Shown: positions 45,201 to 54,115, counted from the stretch's first letter. The stretch: DNA of 64,000 bases from Pseudomonas sp. C1C7 (GCF_013359595.1 NZ_JABFMP010000015.1:65727-129726); one strand, 5' to 3'. The notes: generated by a model not told the origin, from the letters alone. A program made the numbers and translations.

Positions 45201-48200
45201 ATCGCCGGGGCCGGCACCCTGACCAAGAACGGCCTGGCCGACCTGACGCTGAGCGGCAACAACACCTTCAGCGGTACTTTCGACGTGCAGTCCGGCAGCC
45301 TCACCACCCTGGGCAACTCGGCACTGGGCAACAACGCCGGGGTCAACCTCGGCAATGCCGCGACCCTCAATCTCGGCGGTTCGGGCAGCCTCGCCAGCCT
45401 GACCGGCAGCGGTACGGCGCTGATCGGTGGCGGCAATACCCTGAGCATCGGTGGCAACAACGCCAGCAGCATTTTCGACGGTGTGCTCACCGGAACGGGC
45501 GAGCTGAACAAACTCGGCACCGGCACCCTGACCCTGAACGGTCTCAACAGCCTGACCGGCAATACCACCGTCAACGCCGGCACCCTGAGCGTCGACGGTT
45601 CGCTGGACAGCGCCAGCGTGCTGGTCAACAGCGGCGCCACCCTGACCGGCGGCGGCACGCTCGGCGGGGCGGTGACGGTGGCGGATGGCGGTCATCTGGC
45701 CGGCGCCACCGGCAGCACCCTGTCGGTGAATTCGCTAGTGTTCAACGCCAACTCAAACTTTGATGTCGGCCTCGGCGCGCCGGTCTCCGGCGGCGGCAAT
45801 GCACTGGTCGACGTCGGCGGCAACCTGACCCTCGACGGCACGCTCAACGTCAGCGACATCGGCGGCTTCGGCAGCGGCGTGTATCGGTTGATCGACTACA
45901 CCGGTGGCCTGACCGACAACGGCATGCTGATCGGCACCGTGCCGGGCAGCGTCACTGCGGGCGACCTGACCCTGCAAACCGCGCTGGCCAACCAGATCAA
46001 CCTGCTGGTCACCGCTGCGGGCGTCACCGTGCAGTTCTGGGACGGCAACCAACTGGTCGCCAACGGTTCGGTCGATGGCGGCAGCGGCACCTGGGGCACC
46101 GGCACCACCAACTGGACCGACGTCAACGGCACGACCAATCAGGGTTGGAGCAACAGTTTTGCAGTGTTCCAGGGGGCGGCCGGCACCGTCACCGTCAACG
46201 GTGCACAAACCCTCAGCGGCATGCAGTTCGTCACCGATGGCTACCAACTGCAAAACGGCACTGGCGGGTCTTTGAATCTGGTCAACGGTTCGCTGGGTAA
46301 CGCGAGCGTGCGGGTCGACCCGAATGCCACCGCGACCATTGGCGTTGCGCTCAACGGCAGCGGCACGCTGGGCAAATACGACACCGGCACCCTGGTGCTC
46401 AACGCGGCCAATGGCTACACCGGCGGTACTGCGCTCAACGGCGGCAAGATTGTGCTCGGCAACAATGCGGCACTGGGCAGCGGTGTACTGACCGCCGCCA
46501 ACGGCACGGCGCTGGACAGCAACACTGCCGTCAACCTGGCCAACGATGTGCTGCTCAATGGCGCACTCACCGTCGCCGGCTCCAACGCGTTGACCCTGGG
46601 CGGCGACATCAGTGGCAGCGGCAGCCTGATCAAGACCGGCGCGGCCAACCTGACCCTCGATGGCAACAACAGCTACAGCGGCGGTACTCAACTCGCCGGC
46701 GGCACTCTGACGCTGGGCAACAACAGCGCGATCAGCAGTGGCGTTCTCAGCGTGCTCGGCAATGGCACCCTCGACAGCAGCTCTGCGCTGCAACTGGCCA
46801 ACGCCATCAATCTGGGAGCGCAACTGACCCTCGCCGGCAACCAGGACACCACCCTGATCGGCGCCATCAGCGGTTCCGGCAGCCTGGTGAAAAACGGCAG
46901 CGGCGACCTGTTGCTCAGCGGCGCCAACACCTACAGCGGCGGTACCACGTTGAATGGCGGCAGTACGCGCGGCGACACCAGCAGCCTGCAAGGGGCAATC
47001 GTCAACAACGCGGCCCTGACCTTCGAGCAGAACAGCGATGGCAGCTACACCGGCAACCTGACCGGCACCGGCGTCTTGAACAAAACCGGCACCGGCGCGT
47101 TGCTGCTGACCGGCAACAACACCTTCACCGGCAACACCGCGGTGCAGGCCGGCACGCTGACCGTCAACGGTGTACTCAACAGCGCCAGCGTCAATGTCGC
47201 CAGTGGGGCGAGGATCGGCGGCAGCGGTCAACTCGGCGGCGCCGTGCAACTGGCCAGCGGTGCGACCCTGTTCGGTGGCGGCAGTGCGTCACCGCTGGCG
47301 GTCGGTTCCCTGGCGTTGTCCTCGGGCACCCGCCTGGACTTCAGCCTCGGCTCGGCGACCAGTTCCACCACCGTGGTCGATGTCGCCGGCAACCTGACCC
47401 TCGACGGCACACTGAACATCAGCAACGCCGGTGGCTTCGGCACCGGGGTCTACCAACTGTTCCGCTACGGCGGCAGCCTGACCGACAACGGTCTGGTCTA
47501 CGGCAGCCTGCCGGTATCGGCAGCGAACCTGACCCTGCAGACCGCGCTGGCCAACCAGGTCAACCTGCTGGTGCAAAACACCCCGGGCGAGGTGCAGTTC
47601 TGGAACGGCGGCAAGACCAATCCTGACGGCACCATCAGCGGTGGCAGCGGCGTCTGGGGCCCGGACACCAACTGGACCGATCCGACCGGCAACCAGGCGC
47701 TCGCTTCGAACGGTCAGTTCGCGGTGTTCGGCGGGCAGGGCGGTACGGTGACGGTGCTGGGCAACCAGAACTTCACCGGCCTGCAATTTCTCGACAGCGG
47801 TTACAGCCTGGTGCCGGGCGCGGGCGGCAGCCTGACCCCGGTCAACGGCCCGGGCGGCACGCTGGCACCGGTGCGGGTGAATGCCGGCGTATCGACCGAG
47901 ATCGCCGCACCGCTGGTGGGCAGCGGCGGCATCGAGAAACTCGACTCCGGCACTCTGGTGCTCGGCGGCGCCAATACCTACAGCGGTGGCACCACGGTCA
48001 GTGGCGGTACGCTGATCGGTAATACCACCAGCCTGCAGGGCAACATCCTCGACAACGCCTTGCTGGTGTTCCAGCAAAACGCCGATGGCCAGTTCAACGG
48101 CACCCTCAGCGGCACCGGAACGCTGGCCAAGCGCGGTAACGGGACGCTGCTGTTGACGGGCAACCAGCCGTTCAGCGGTGCCGTATCGGTAGACCAGGGC

Positions 48201-49769
48201 CTGTTGCAGGTCGGCAGTCTCGCCGCCCGGGCCTCGCTTGCCGGACAGGTGACCGTGGCCAACGGCGCTGGCCTGTCCGGTAACGGCAGCGTCGGTTCGC
48301 TGGTCAACCACGGGCTGGTGAGTTCCGGCGCGCAGGCCGGGATCTTGAGCGTGACCGGTAACCTGACCAACGCAGCCGACGGTCTGCTGGCACTGACCGT
48401 CAGCTCGCCAGATGCCACACCACTGGCAGTCGGCGGCAGCGCCACCCTCGGCGGCGGCCTGCAAGTGCGGAGCCTGGCACCGTTGACCGGCAACGCGGTG
48501 TATTCGCTGATCACTGCGGGCGGTGGCGTCAATGGCACCTTCAGCGCGACCGATCTGCCAAGCTATGCGTTCTACGACACGTCGCTGCTGTATGGCGCCA
48601 ATCAGGTGTCCCTGGCGGTGAGCCGCAATGGCAATTCCTTCGTCGATGTCGCCGCCACCGGCAATCAGCGGGCCACGGCGTCGGCGCTGATGCGAAACGG
48701 TCCGGCGGGCGATACTTTGCGCGGTGAGATTTTCAACCTGAGCACCGCTGATGCGCGCGCGGCCTTCGACAGCCTGTCCGGGGAAATTCACGCCAGCACC
48801 GCCAGCGCGATCCTCGAGGATTCGCGCTACATCCGCGACGCGGTCAACGACCGGATGCGTCAGCCTTCGTGCAGTGGTCCGGATGATCCACGTCGGGCCC
48901 TGGCACCCAGCGACAATCAGCTGAGCAGCAACGGTTGCCACGGCGAGATGGTCGGCTGGGCACGAGCCTTGGGTGCATGGGGCGAATCCGATGGCGACAG
49001 CAACAGCGCCAGCCTGGATCGCAACCTCAGCGGCTTCATGCTCGGCACCGACAAGCAGCTCGACGACCAATGGCGTGCGGGCATGGCGGCCGGCTACACC
49101 CGCAGCGACATCGACGCCCATGACCGGCGCTCGGATGCCACGGTGGAGAGCTATCACCTGGCGGCCTACCTCAACTCGCAGTTCGACGCCCTGGCCGTGC
49201 GCCTCGGTGCGGGGTACAGCTGGCATGACATCGAGAGCAAGCGCAACGTCAGCGTCGGCTCCTACAACGACCGCCTGAAAGCTCACTACGATGCCCGCAC
49301 CGCCCAGGTGTTCGGGGAAGTCGGTTACACCCTGGAAGCGGCGGGCGTGGCGCTGGAGCCTTTCGCCGGGCTGGCCTACGTCAACTACGACAGCGACACC
49401 GCCAAGGAGAAAGGCGGGGTAGGGCGGCTCGAAGCCGATGCCGATCAGGACATCACCTTCTCCACCCTCGGCGTGCGGGCCGGCAAGGTCATCACCCTGG
49501 ACAACGGCGGGCAATTCACCCCGCGGGCGGCGATTGGTTGGCGGCATGCTTTCGGCGACACCAAGCCCGACGCCGACCTGACCTTCATCGACGGCGGTGC
49601 TTCCTTTAGCACCCAGGGCGTGCCGATTGCCGAGGACAGTGCTTTGGTGGAAGTGGGTGTGGACTTCCAGATCAGCCCGGCGGCGAAACTGGGCATCGGG
49701 TATTCGGGGCAGATCGCGAGCGAGAGCGAGGATCATGCGATGACCATCAGTTTCAGCATGGGGTTCTGA
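39252..49769 (+). CDS. Giant autotransporter adhesin with nested repeats
   Basis: This is a 3505-residue type Va autotransporter. GTG at 39252 is supported by AAAGGAG. A signal peptide ends near LSPQALATC (about 37). The passenger is a beta-helix made mostly of 80-90-residue autotransporter-associated strand repeats with the pattern NTY.GGTTLNAGTL.VG and LGGVISGAGNLIKNG. Three longer blocks carry a FWDG/FWNG and GSGTW.NW signature near 43850, 46030 and 47590. A pertactin-like junction (GEIHASTASAILEDSRYIRD) leads to the C-terminal 12-strand barrel (about residue 3234 to the terminal SMGF). There is no frame break in 10.5 kb. Two cysteines lie near the passenger N-terminus. A role in adhesion or biofilm is inferred. 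Confidence 0.93.
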   Translation: MDARFGIALISRFSPLSLAVQLSLGLALGALSPQALATCSAAGSTITCSGVPTLPLFLNDYSSATSGLTVNVNSGAQMNAALGGRVLNLTGVNINVNNSGTLDPALLGLVSILSGGAFIGTGAASTVSLVNNATGIIRGTGMLLGLNLTSIDGLAIGVNNAAAGTTTITNDGTITSTGLSVGGITLADTPVVGVYGGSRVNMTNSATGTINGRIAFETSAAGNTFTNAGNITGGVSMGAGSTNTFYAITGSSVNLGDGVQVSVGLGGLIGINLTFAPTGTIDGGAAGNNTLILQNPLGLGGGTTGTGTASSATYVNFNNLTLNSGTWTLQGPLVSGSTTLNGGVAQFNDNVAFGSGVLTSNGGILQASNAGLLLANQINLGASGLTLQGINGMTLNGVISGSGGLTKIGSGQINLNGINTYTGNTVLNGGVVQVGNNQAFSTGGITVGGSSSISATGPISLGNAITLNSTLTATGTGALTLGGVISGAANLTKTGSGSLTLNGINTYTGITSLSAGTLRVGNNNALGTGVLNTSNGTSLDSTANVTLANNVGITGALNVLGSNALTLAGVVSGTGAITKSGSASLTLTGSNTNSGTTALNAGSLFVGSNTALGTGALNAAAGTTLDATTAVTLANAVALAGGLTIGGTQALGLSGVISGAGNLIKSGTANLTLSGNNTFAGGTALNAGTLIVGANTALGTGALTTAAGTTLDASTSVALSNAVALGGNLNVAGNANLTLGGVVSGSGGLTKNGAANLILNGANTFLAGTTLNAGTLTVGNATALGSGNLSVGGAATLDSNTSVNLNNNVALNGNLSIGGSNGLTLGGVLSGASQLIKNGTANLTLNGVNTFTGGTALNAGSLTVGNGAALGTGTLTVGGAGGTLNSSANLTLNNAIALNANLTAGGANPLTLGGVISGASNLIKTGSSTLTLTGNNTYTGATSLNAGTLVVGSNTALGSGVLNAGNGTTLDANTATSLANNVNLGGNLTIGGSNALTLAGVVAGVGGLIKSGPADLILNGANTYFGNTALNVGKLVVGSNTALGSGALNAAAGTTLDTNTAVSLGNQVNLAGALNIGGSADLTLNGTVAGAGSLVKNGAANLNLNGTNTYAGGTTLNAGTVTVGNSSALGTGALTVGGAATLDSSSPLASLANAVVLNAALSVGGTQNLTLGGVVSGAGQLVKNGAANLTLNGTNTFSGGTTLNAGTLTVGAPGALGSGDLTVGGAATLDNSSAFTLGNNITLNAGLTVAGNNGLTLSGVIDGAGNLTKNGLDDLALSGSNTFTGALNIVSGSVTTLSSGALGNTSGANISAGASLNLGSNASLSGLSGSGSVQIAGGNTLTVGGASNTSTFDGDLSGNGGLTKVGTGTLNLTGINGIVGNTTVNGGTLNLSGSLASTQVNVNTGATVTGSGSMLGGLNINNGGHLALSSGTTLSAASLTLAANSNIDADLATPSTSSLMNIGGNLTLDGNLNVTDAGGFGVGVYRLFNYVGALTDNGLTVAGVPVGYGLGDILVQTLGNQINLVVSAPNTNLRFWDGSQTIPNGTVDGGSGTWNAGGTNWTNSNGTLNQTWAGDFAVFQGTAGTVSVNGTQLFTGMQFLTDGYNVVNGTSGLLTAVNGTGGTTAMRVDPGVTATVGVNIDGSGTLNKLDSGTLVLNGANSYTGGTQLDGGTLVVGSNTALGTGELIANAGTQLDSNTAVTLDNDATLNGNLTVLGSNALTLNGVIGGTGGLIKNGAASLTLGGNNAFLGPVALNAGGLILASNSALGSATLNAANGTTLDASSAVSASNAINLAGNLGIVGSNDLTLSGAINGAGSLTKNGAADLTLSGANNFLGGITLNAGSLTAGSNGALGLGNLTVAGAASLDSNTSVSLGNNLVLNANLTNTGSSDLTLAGVLSGTGGLIKDGASNLTLNGINTYSGGTTLNGGTVTLGTSSGMGSGAVTVAGASTLDTSAPLVLANNLNINDNLSVAGNNNLTLGGVIAGAGTLTKNGLADLTLSGNNTFSGTFDVQSGSLTTLGNSALGNNAGVNLGNAATLNLGGSGSLASLTGSGTALIGGGNTLSIGGNNASSIFDGVLTGTGELNKLGTGTLTLNGLNSLTGNTTVNAGTLSVDGSLDSASVLVNSGATLTGGGTLGGAVTVADGGHLAGATGSTLSVNSLVFNANSNFDVGLGAPVSGGGNALVDVGGNLTLDGTLNVSDIGGFGSGVYRLIDYTGGLTDNGMLIGTVPGSVTAGDLTLQTALANQINLLVTAAGVTVQFWDGNQLVANGSVDGGSGTWGTGTTNWTDVNGTTNQGWSNSFAVFQGAAGTVTVNGAQTLSGMQFVTDGYQLQNGTGGSLNLVNGSLGNASVRVDPNATATIGVALNGSGTLGKYDTGTLVLNAANGYTGGTALNGGKIVLGNNAALGSGVLTAANGTALDSNTAVNLANDVLLNGALTVAGSNALTLGGDISGSGSLIKTGAANLTLDGNNSYSGGTQLAGGTLTLGNNSAISSGVLSVLGNGTLDSSSALQLANAINLGAQLTLAGNQDTTLIGAISGSGSLVKNGSGDLLLSGANTYSGGTTLNGGSTRGDTSSLQGAIVNNAALTFEQNSDGSYTGNLTGTGVLNKTGTGALLLTGNNTFTGNTAVQAGTLTVNGVLNSASVNVASGARIGGSGQLGGAVQLASGATLFGGGSASPLAVGSLALSSGTRLDFSLGSATSSTTVVDVAGNLTLDGTLNISNAGGFGTGVYQLFRYGGSLTDNGLVYGSLPVSAANLTLQTALANQVNLLVQNTPGEVQFWNGGKTNPDGTISGGSGVWGPDTNWTDPTGNQALASNGQFAVFGGQGGTVTVLGNQNFTGLQFLDSGYSLVPGAGGSLTPVNGPGGTLAPVRVNAGVSTEIAAPLVGSGGIEKLDSGTLVLGGANTYSGGTTVSGGTLIGNTTSLQGNILDNALLVFQQNADGQFNGTLSGTGTLAKRGNGTLLLTGNQPFSGAVSVDQGLLQVGSLAARASLAGQVTVANGAGLSGNGSVGSLVNHGLVSSGAQAGILSVTGNLTNAADGLLALTVSSPDATPLAVGGSATLGGGLQVRSLAPLTGNAVYSLITAGGGVNGTFSATDLPSYAFYDTSLLYGANQVSLAVSRNGNSFVDVAATGNQRATASALMRNGPAGDTLRGEIFNLSTADARAAFDSLSGEIHASTASAILEDSRYIRDAVNDRMRQPSCSGPDDPRRALAPSDNQLSSNGCHGEMVGWARALGAWGESDGDSNSASLDRNLSGFMLGTDKQLDDQWRAGMAAGYTRSDIDAHDRRSDATVESYHLAAYLNSQFDALAVRLGAGYSWHDIESKRNVSVGSYNDRLKAHYDARTAQVFGEVGYTLEAAGVALEPFAGLAYVNYDSDTAKEKGGVGRLEADADQDITFSTLGVRAGKVITLDNGGQFTPRAAIGWRHAFGDTKPDADLTFIDGGASFSTQGVPIAEDSALVEVGVDFQISPAAKLGIGYSGQIASESEDHAMTISFSMGF
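40450..48300 (+). repeat. PATR arrays and three large modules inside the autotransporter
   Basis: The strand repeats come in arrays of shrinking size: about twelve units (40450-43500), six (44215-45650), three to four (46390-47200) and one to two (47955-48300). Each of the first three arrays is followed by a module of about 200 residues with the order GGNLTLDGTLN, GGFG.GVY.L, LTDNG, FWDG, GSGTW, NWT, FAVF, GMQF/GLQF and GSGTL.K.D. This points to duplication of array-plus-module blocks followed by loss of units. Confidence 0.75.
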
Positions 49770-49777
49770 CCCCACAA

Positions 49778-49869
49778 CTGTAGGAGCGAGCTTGCTCGCG
49801 ATGGCGGCGTGTCAGTCGCCATGGATGTTGGGTGTGCCGGCCTCTTCGCGGGCAAGCCCGCTCCCACAG
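49778..49869. repeat. REP-like inverted pair
   Basis: CTGTAGGAGCGAGCTTGCTC GCGATGGCGG faces GGCCTCTTCGCGGGCAAGCC CGCTCCCACAG. It is directly after the autotransporter stop. Confidence 0.85.
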
Positions 49870-49910
49870 TGATTGGGGTTGGCCACAGATGTTGCGTACA
49901 CCTGCTGACC

Positions 49911-49942
49911 CTGTAGGAGCTGCCGAAGGCTGCGATCTTTTG
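49911..49942. repeat. REP-like half-unit
   Basis: CTGTAGGAGCTGCCGAAGGC TGCGATCTTTTG without its partner. It lies about 70 bases before selD. Confidence 0.7.
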
Positions 49943-50014
49943 ATTTTGCGTTTGTGAATCCCCCAAACACCCTCTGTTAGAATCGGCACCATTGACCCCT
50001 CCAAGGTGCCCCTC

Positions 50015-51049
50015 ATGAGCGAACCGATTCGTCTGACCCAGTACAGCCACGGCGCTGGCTGCGGCTGCAAGATTTCCCCTCAGGTGCTGGAAGTGATCCT
50101 CGCCGGCAGCGGGGCGCAGAACCTGGACCCGAAACTCTGGGTCGGCAACACCTCCCGTGACGACGCGGCGGTCTATTCGATCGATGAAGAGCGCGGCGTG
50201 GTCTCCACCACCGACTTTTTCATGCCGATCGTCGACGATCCCTTCGATTTCGGCCGTATCGCCGCCACCAACGCCATCAGCGACATCTACGCCATGGGCG
50301 GCGATCCGCTGATGGCGATTGCGATCCTCGGCTGGCCGGTCAATGTGCTGGCCCCGGAGATCGCTCGCGAAGTGATTCGCGGCGGCCGTTCGGTGTGCGA
50401 CGAGGCGGGCATTCCCCTGGCCGGCGGCCACTCCATCGATGCCCCGGAGCCGATCTTCGGCCTGGCCGTGACCGGGCTTGTGGAAAAGCGCTACATGAAG
50501 CGCAACGACACCGCCACTGCCGGTTGCCTGCTGTACCTGACCAAGCCGCTGGGCATCGGCATCCTCACCACCGCCGAGAAGAAGGGCAAATTGCGCAACG
50601 CCGACGTGGGACTGGCTCGCGACTGGATGTGCACCCTGAACAAGCCCGGCAGTCGCTTCGGCAAACTCGCCGGCGTCACCGCGATGACTGACGTCACCGG
50701 TTTCGGCCTGCTGGGCCACCTGGTGGAAATGGCCGACGGCAGCCAGCTCACCGCGCGCATCCGCTACGACCAGGTGCCGCGTCTGCCGAGTGTCGAGTAC
50801 TACCTCGAACAGGGCTGCATCCCCGGCGGCACCCTGCGCAATTTCGACAGCTACGCGAGCAAGCTCGGACGCCTGCAGGAACTGCACAAGCGCGTGTTGT
50901 GCGACCCACAGACCAGTGGCGGCCTGCTGATCGCCGTCACTCCCGAAGGCAACGACGAGTTCCTGGCCGTGGCGCGGGACCTGGGGCTGACGCTTGCGCC
51001 GATCGGCGAGCTGGTGGAGCGACAGAGCCACGCGGTCGAGGTGGCTTGA
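50015..51049 (+). CDS. selD: Selenide, water dikinase (selenophosphate synthase)
   Basis: This is a 344-residue AIR-synthase-fold enzyme that makes selenophosphate from selenide and ATP. The reactive Cys16 and Lys19 in GAGCGCKIS match the catalytic Cys and Lys of E. coli SelD; there is no in-frame TGA at the Cys codon. ATG at 50015 is preferred over the in-frame start at 50006. Its stop overlaps the mnmH start by one base (TGATG), so selenium in this operon is directed at tRNA modification. No selA or selB lies in the window. Confidence 0.96.
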   Translation: MSEPIRLTQYSHGAGCGCKISPQVLEVILAGSGAQNLDPKLWVGNTSRDDAAVYSIDEERGVVSTTDFFMPIVDDPFDFGRIAATNAISDIYAMGGDPLMAIAILGWPVNVLAPEIAREVIRGGRSVCDEAGIPLAGGHSIDAPEPIFGLAVTGLVEKRYMKRNDTATAGCLLYLTKPLGIGILTTAEKKGKLRNADVGLARDWMCTLNKPGSRFGKLAGVTAMTDVTGFGLLGHLVEMADGSQLTARIRYDQVPRLPSVEYYLEQGCIPGGTLRNFDSYASKLGRLQELHKRVLCDPQTSGGLLIAVTPEGNDEFLAVARDLGLTLAPIGELVERQSHAVEVA

Positions 51050-52152
51050 TGTCTGTCGACTGCACCGATTACCGCGACATCTTCCTCAACGACCGACCGA
51101 TGATGGACGCCCGCGCGCCCATCGAATTCCTCAAGGGCGCGTTCCCCGGCGTGGTCAACCTGCCGCTGATGAACGATCACGAGCGCCAGCGCGTCGGCAC
51201 CTGCTACAAGCAGCAGGGCCAGCAGGCGGCCATCGAGCTGGGGCATCAGCTGGTGTCCGGCGCGATCAAGGCTGAGCGCGTGCAGGCCTGGGCGGATTTC
51301 GCCCGGGCCCATCCCGACGGTTATCTGTACTGCTTTCGCGGCGGCCTGCGCTCGCAGATCGTCCAGCAGTGGCTCAAGACCGAGGCCGGCATCGACTATC
51401 CGCGGGTCGGCGGTGGCTACAAGGCCATGCGCACCTTCCTGCTCGACACCCTGGATCAGGCGGTCGACCAGTGCGATTTCGTGCTGCTGGGCGGCATGAC
51501 CGGCACCGGCAAGACCGACGTGCTGACCCAGTTGAGCAATGGCGTGGACCTTGAGGGTCACGCCAATCACCGGGGTTCCAGCTTCGGCAAGCGGGCCACC
51601 GGCCAACCCTCCAACATCGACTTCGAAAACCGCCTGGCGGTGGACCTGCTGAAGAAGCGTAACCAGGGCATCGAACAGTTCGTGCTCGAAGACGAAAGCC
51701 GCGCCATCGGCAGCTGCGCATTGCCGTTGCCGCTGTACCAGGGCATGCAGCAGTTCCCGATGGTCTGGCTCGAAGACAGCCTGCAAGGGCGCGTCGAGCG
51801 GATTCTGCGCGACTACGTGGTGGACCTGTGCGCCGAGTTCATCCGGGTGCATGGCGACGAAGGTTTCGCGCTGTTTTCCGAGCGCATGCTGGCGAGCCTG
51901 AACAACGTCTACAAACGCCTGGGTGGCGAGCGCCATCGGCGGATGCTGTTGCTGATGGAAGATGCGCTGGCGGAGCAGGGGCGCAGCGGCGCGGTGGACC
52001 TGCACCGGGGCTGGATCGAGGGGCTGCTGGTTGAGTATTACGACCCGATGTATGTGTTCCAGCGCGAGAAGAAAGGCGCGCGGATCGAGTTTGCGGGGGA
52101 GCGGGGGGCGGTGATTGAGTATTTGCGTGAGAGGTTGAATCAGAAAGGTTGA
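51049..52152 (+). CDS. mnmH: tRNA 2-selenouridine synthase
   Basis: This is a 367-residue enzyme (SelU/YbbB) that swaps sulfur for selenium at the wobble 2-thiouridine of certain tRNAs, with a geranylated intermediate. The rhodanese domain has its catalytic Cys95 in [12 protein letters not shown], followed by a P-loop domain GGMTGTGKT (about 148-156). It is translationally coupled to selD by a TGATG overlap. No defects were seen. Confidence 0.95.
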   Translation: MSVDCTDYRDIFLNDRPMMDARAPIEFLKGAFPGVVNLPLMNDHERQRVGTCYKQQGQQAAIELGHQLVSGAIKAERVQAWADFARAHPDGYLYCFRGGLRSQIVQQWLKTEAGIDYPRVGGGYKAMRTFLLDTLDQAVDQCDFVLLGGMTGTGKTDVLTQLSNGVDLEGHANHRGSSFGKRATGQPSNIDFENRLAVDLLKKRNQGIEQFVLEDESRAIGSCALPLPLYQGMQQFPMVWLEDSLQGRVERILRDYVVDLCAEFIRVHGDEGFALFSERMLASLNNVYKRLGGERHRRMLLLMEDALAEQGRSGAVDLHRGWIEGLLVEYYDPMYVFQREKKGARIEFAGERGAVIEYLRERLNQKG

Positions 52153-52165
52153 GGGTGGATTTGCC

Positions 52166-52270
52166 GGCCTCTTCGCGGGCAAGCCCGCTCCCACAGTTGT
52201 TCAGCGTCGTTCACAAAATTTGTGTTCACTGAAGATCCATTGTGGGAGCGGGCTTGCTCGCGAAGAGGCC
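52166..52270. repeat. REP-like inverted pair
   Basis: GGCCTCTTCGCGGGCAAGCC CGCTCCCACAG faces TGTGGGAGCGGGCTTGCTCG CGAAGAGGCC across about 45 bases, between the convergent mnmH and phosphatase genes. Confidence 0.85.
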
Positions 52271-52289
52271 AGACCAGACACCTCAAATC

Positions 52290-52964
52290 TTAAGTCGGGC
52301 AAGTCTCCCGCCCATTATCCAGCCCCTGCTTGTAGCTCTGGCTCTGCAGGCTGGCCTTGCCGTTGTGCCAGGTCAGGGTGAGGACATACAGCGAATCGTA
52401 GTCGCTGGATTCCCAGTCTTCGGTAATCTTCTGCTTCTTGCCCACCGCTTCGCCGGCCACTTTGTTGATCAGCTCAGGCAGATAGCCGTGGGACCAGGCG
52501 GTGTAGATCACCGCGTTGTGGTACTTGTCGTGCAGCAGTTCATCGGCCAGGTCGCTGGTGTCGTTGGCCGAGTAGTCGATGTTCACCGGCAGACCGAGCT
52601 TGATCGCGCTGGGGCTGATGGTCATCAGCGGGCGGATGTAGCTGTAGGAGTTGTCCAGCTCGCCTTCCTCGACATTGCGGGTCGGGTTGGCGGCGAACAC
52701 GTAATCGGCCTTGCCGAATTTTTCCGGAAGCAAAGTCGCCAGATCAATGGCGCGGTTCAGGCCCTGGCAATTGAGTTGACCCAGGCCGCCGGCCGGTTTT
52801 TCCGCATGGCGCAGGAACACCAGCGTTTGCGTGCCATCGGCGTGCTGGGCGGCGTTGACGCGAGACTCCAGCAACACGAACAACGCGCTGGCCGCCAGCA
52901 GGGCGGGCAGGAAAATGTAGGCGCGATGTTTGAAGCGGTTGGCGCGTTTCAGAAAATTCATCAT
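52290..52964 (-). CDS. Histidine phosphatase family protein, membrane-anchored
   Basis: This is a 224-residue protein. One hydrophobic segment near the N-terminus (AYIFLPALLAASALFVLLE) acts as a signal anchor or signal peptide, so the enzyme domain is periplasmic. The branch-2-like RHG motif is LVFLRHAEKPAGG, and a later His is in TAWSHGYLPEL. Substrate is unknown. The start is taken at the first ATG of the ATG-ATG pair (52964); the ribosome site is poor, and a start at 52961 or 53018 is possible. Confidence 0.78.
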   Translation of the reverse strand: MMNFLKRANRFKHRAYIFLPALLAASALFVLLESRVNAAQHADGTQTLVFLRHAEKPAGGLGQLNCQGLNRAIDLATLLPEKFGKADYVFAANPTRNVEEGELDNSYSYIRPLMTISPSAIKLGLPVNIDYSANDTSDLADELLHDKYHNAVIYTAWSHGYLPELINKVAGEAVGKKQKITEDWESSDYDSLYVLTLTWHNGKASLQSQSYKQGLDNGRETCPT

Positions 52965-53327
52965 GGAAAAAGTGTTCTTCAGCAAGTTGGTTAAGGCTGA
53001 CAAACCTCTACACCGCAAATGTCCTGTATCGGGTGTTTTCCATGTCGTGAAACCGGTCCGTTTTCAAAGGGTTAGTGCTCAGAGTCCTCTGAAACCCATT
53101 GGTTCGATTCCGGCCGATGAATGCAGCCATTTGTCGGTCACCTTGAACGGGATGTCGCGAAGGTTATCGACAGCATGTTGCGAATTTATGGACAAGGTAC
53201 AGCGATCGCCGCCCAAGGCCAGTCATCTCTTTCGATCTCCACCATCAGCGAGAATGATGGTTTGATGCGTCGCACAGGTGCCGATCTGCCTTATGATCCT
53301 CACTCTCATTTTTCCGTGGATTTGCCC
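52965..53327. other. Intergenic region, phosphatase / GST
   Basis: These 363 bases separate divergent genes. No REP unit, hairpin or coding frame was accepted, although open frames run into the GST gene from 53121 without a ribosome site. It must carry promoters in both directions. Confidence 0.5.
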
Positions 53328-54038
53328 ATGACCGATTTGTCTGCATTCCCCATCACCCGGAAATGGCCGGCCAACAATCCGGAGTGGATTCAGCTGTATT
53401 CCCTGCCGACCCCCAACGGCGTCAAGGTCTCGATCATGCTCGAAGAGATCGGCCTGCCCTATGAGCCGCACCGCGTGGATTTCGCCAGCAACGATCAGCT
53501 GACCCCGGAGTTCATGTCGTTGAGCGTCAACAACAAGATCCCGGCGATCCTCGATCCCCACGGCCCGGGCGACAAGCCGCTGCCGCTGTTCGAGTCCGGC
53601 GCGATCCTGATGTACCTGGCCGACAAGAGCGGCCAACTGCTGCCTCAGGACGCCACCTTGCGCTACGAGACCATTCAGTGGCTGATGTTCCAGATGGGCG
53701 GGATCGGCCCGATGTTCGGCCAGCTCGGCTTCTTCAACAAATTCGCCGGCAAGGACTATGAAGACAAGCGCCCTCGCGATCGCTACGTCGAAGAGAGCAA
53801 GCGCCTGCTGGGCGTGCTGAACAAGCGCCTGGAAGGCCGCGACTGGGTCATGGGCGAGCACTACACCATCGCCGACATCGCCATCTTCCCGTGGGTGCGC
53901 AACCTGATCGGCTTCTACGAGGCCGGTGACCTGGTAGGCATCCAGAATTTCCCGAACGTCACCCGCGTGCTGGAGCGCTTCCTGGCGCGTCCGGCGGTCA
54001 AGCGTGGGCTGGAAATTCCGAAGCCGATCTCCAATTAA
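53328..54038 (+). CDS. Glutathione S-transferase, YfcG/nu type
   Basis: This is a 236-residue GST. The thioredoxin-like N-domain carries LYSLPTPNGVKVSIMLEE, where the Thr-Pro-Asn-Gly replaces the usual Ser/Cys/Tyr active site, as in nu-class (YfcG) proteins that act as disulfide reductases with two glutathiones. NNKIPAILDPHGPG and FESGAILMYLADKSG complete the glutathione site. The helical C-domain has the usual IADIAIFPWVRN. ATG at 53328 is preferred; earlier frames lack support. Confidence 0.88.
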   Translation: MTDLSAFPITRKWPANNPEWIQLYSLPTPNGVKVSIMLEEIGLPYEPHRVDFASNDQLTPEFMSLSVNNKIPAILDPHGPGDKPLPLFESGAILMYLADKSGQLLPQDATLRYETIQWLMFQMGGIGPMFGQLGFFNKFAGKDYEDKRPRDRYVEESKRLLGVLNKRLEGRDWVMGEHYTIADIAIFPWVRNLIGFYEAGDLVGIQNFPNVTRVLERFLARPAVKRGLEIPKPISN

Positions 54039-54049
54039 CCGCTGAACCC

Positions 54050-54079
54050 CTGTGGGAGCGAGCAAGCCCGCTCCCATAG
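54050..54079. repeat. REP-like short palindrome
   Basis: CTGTGGGAGCGAGCAAGCCC GCTCCCATAG, a compact unit between the GST and hemB genes. Confidence 0.75.
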
Positions 54080-54115
54080 GTATTTTTGTTTCTCCCCAGA
54101 TTCTCAGGAATGCCC

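Noticed and set aside
40599..49775. Very long minus-strand open frames opposite the autotransporter (975, 535, 498 and 828 codons)
   Set aside because: They are shadows of the repetitive, GC-biased plus-strand gene. Their products are low-complexity Ala/Gly/Gln/Val-rich, with no ribosome sites and no domain.
50060..50075. Selenocysteine in SelD
   Set aside because: The catalytic position is encoded by a normal Cys codon (TGC), not TGA.
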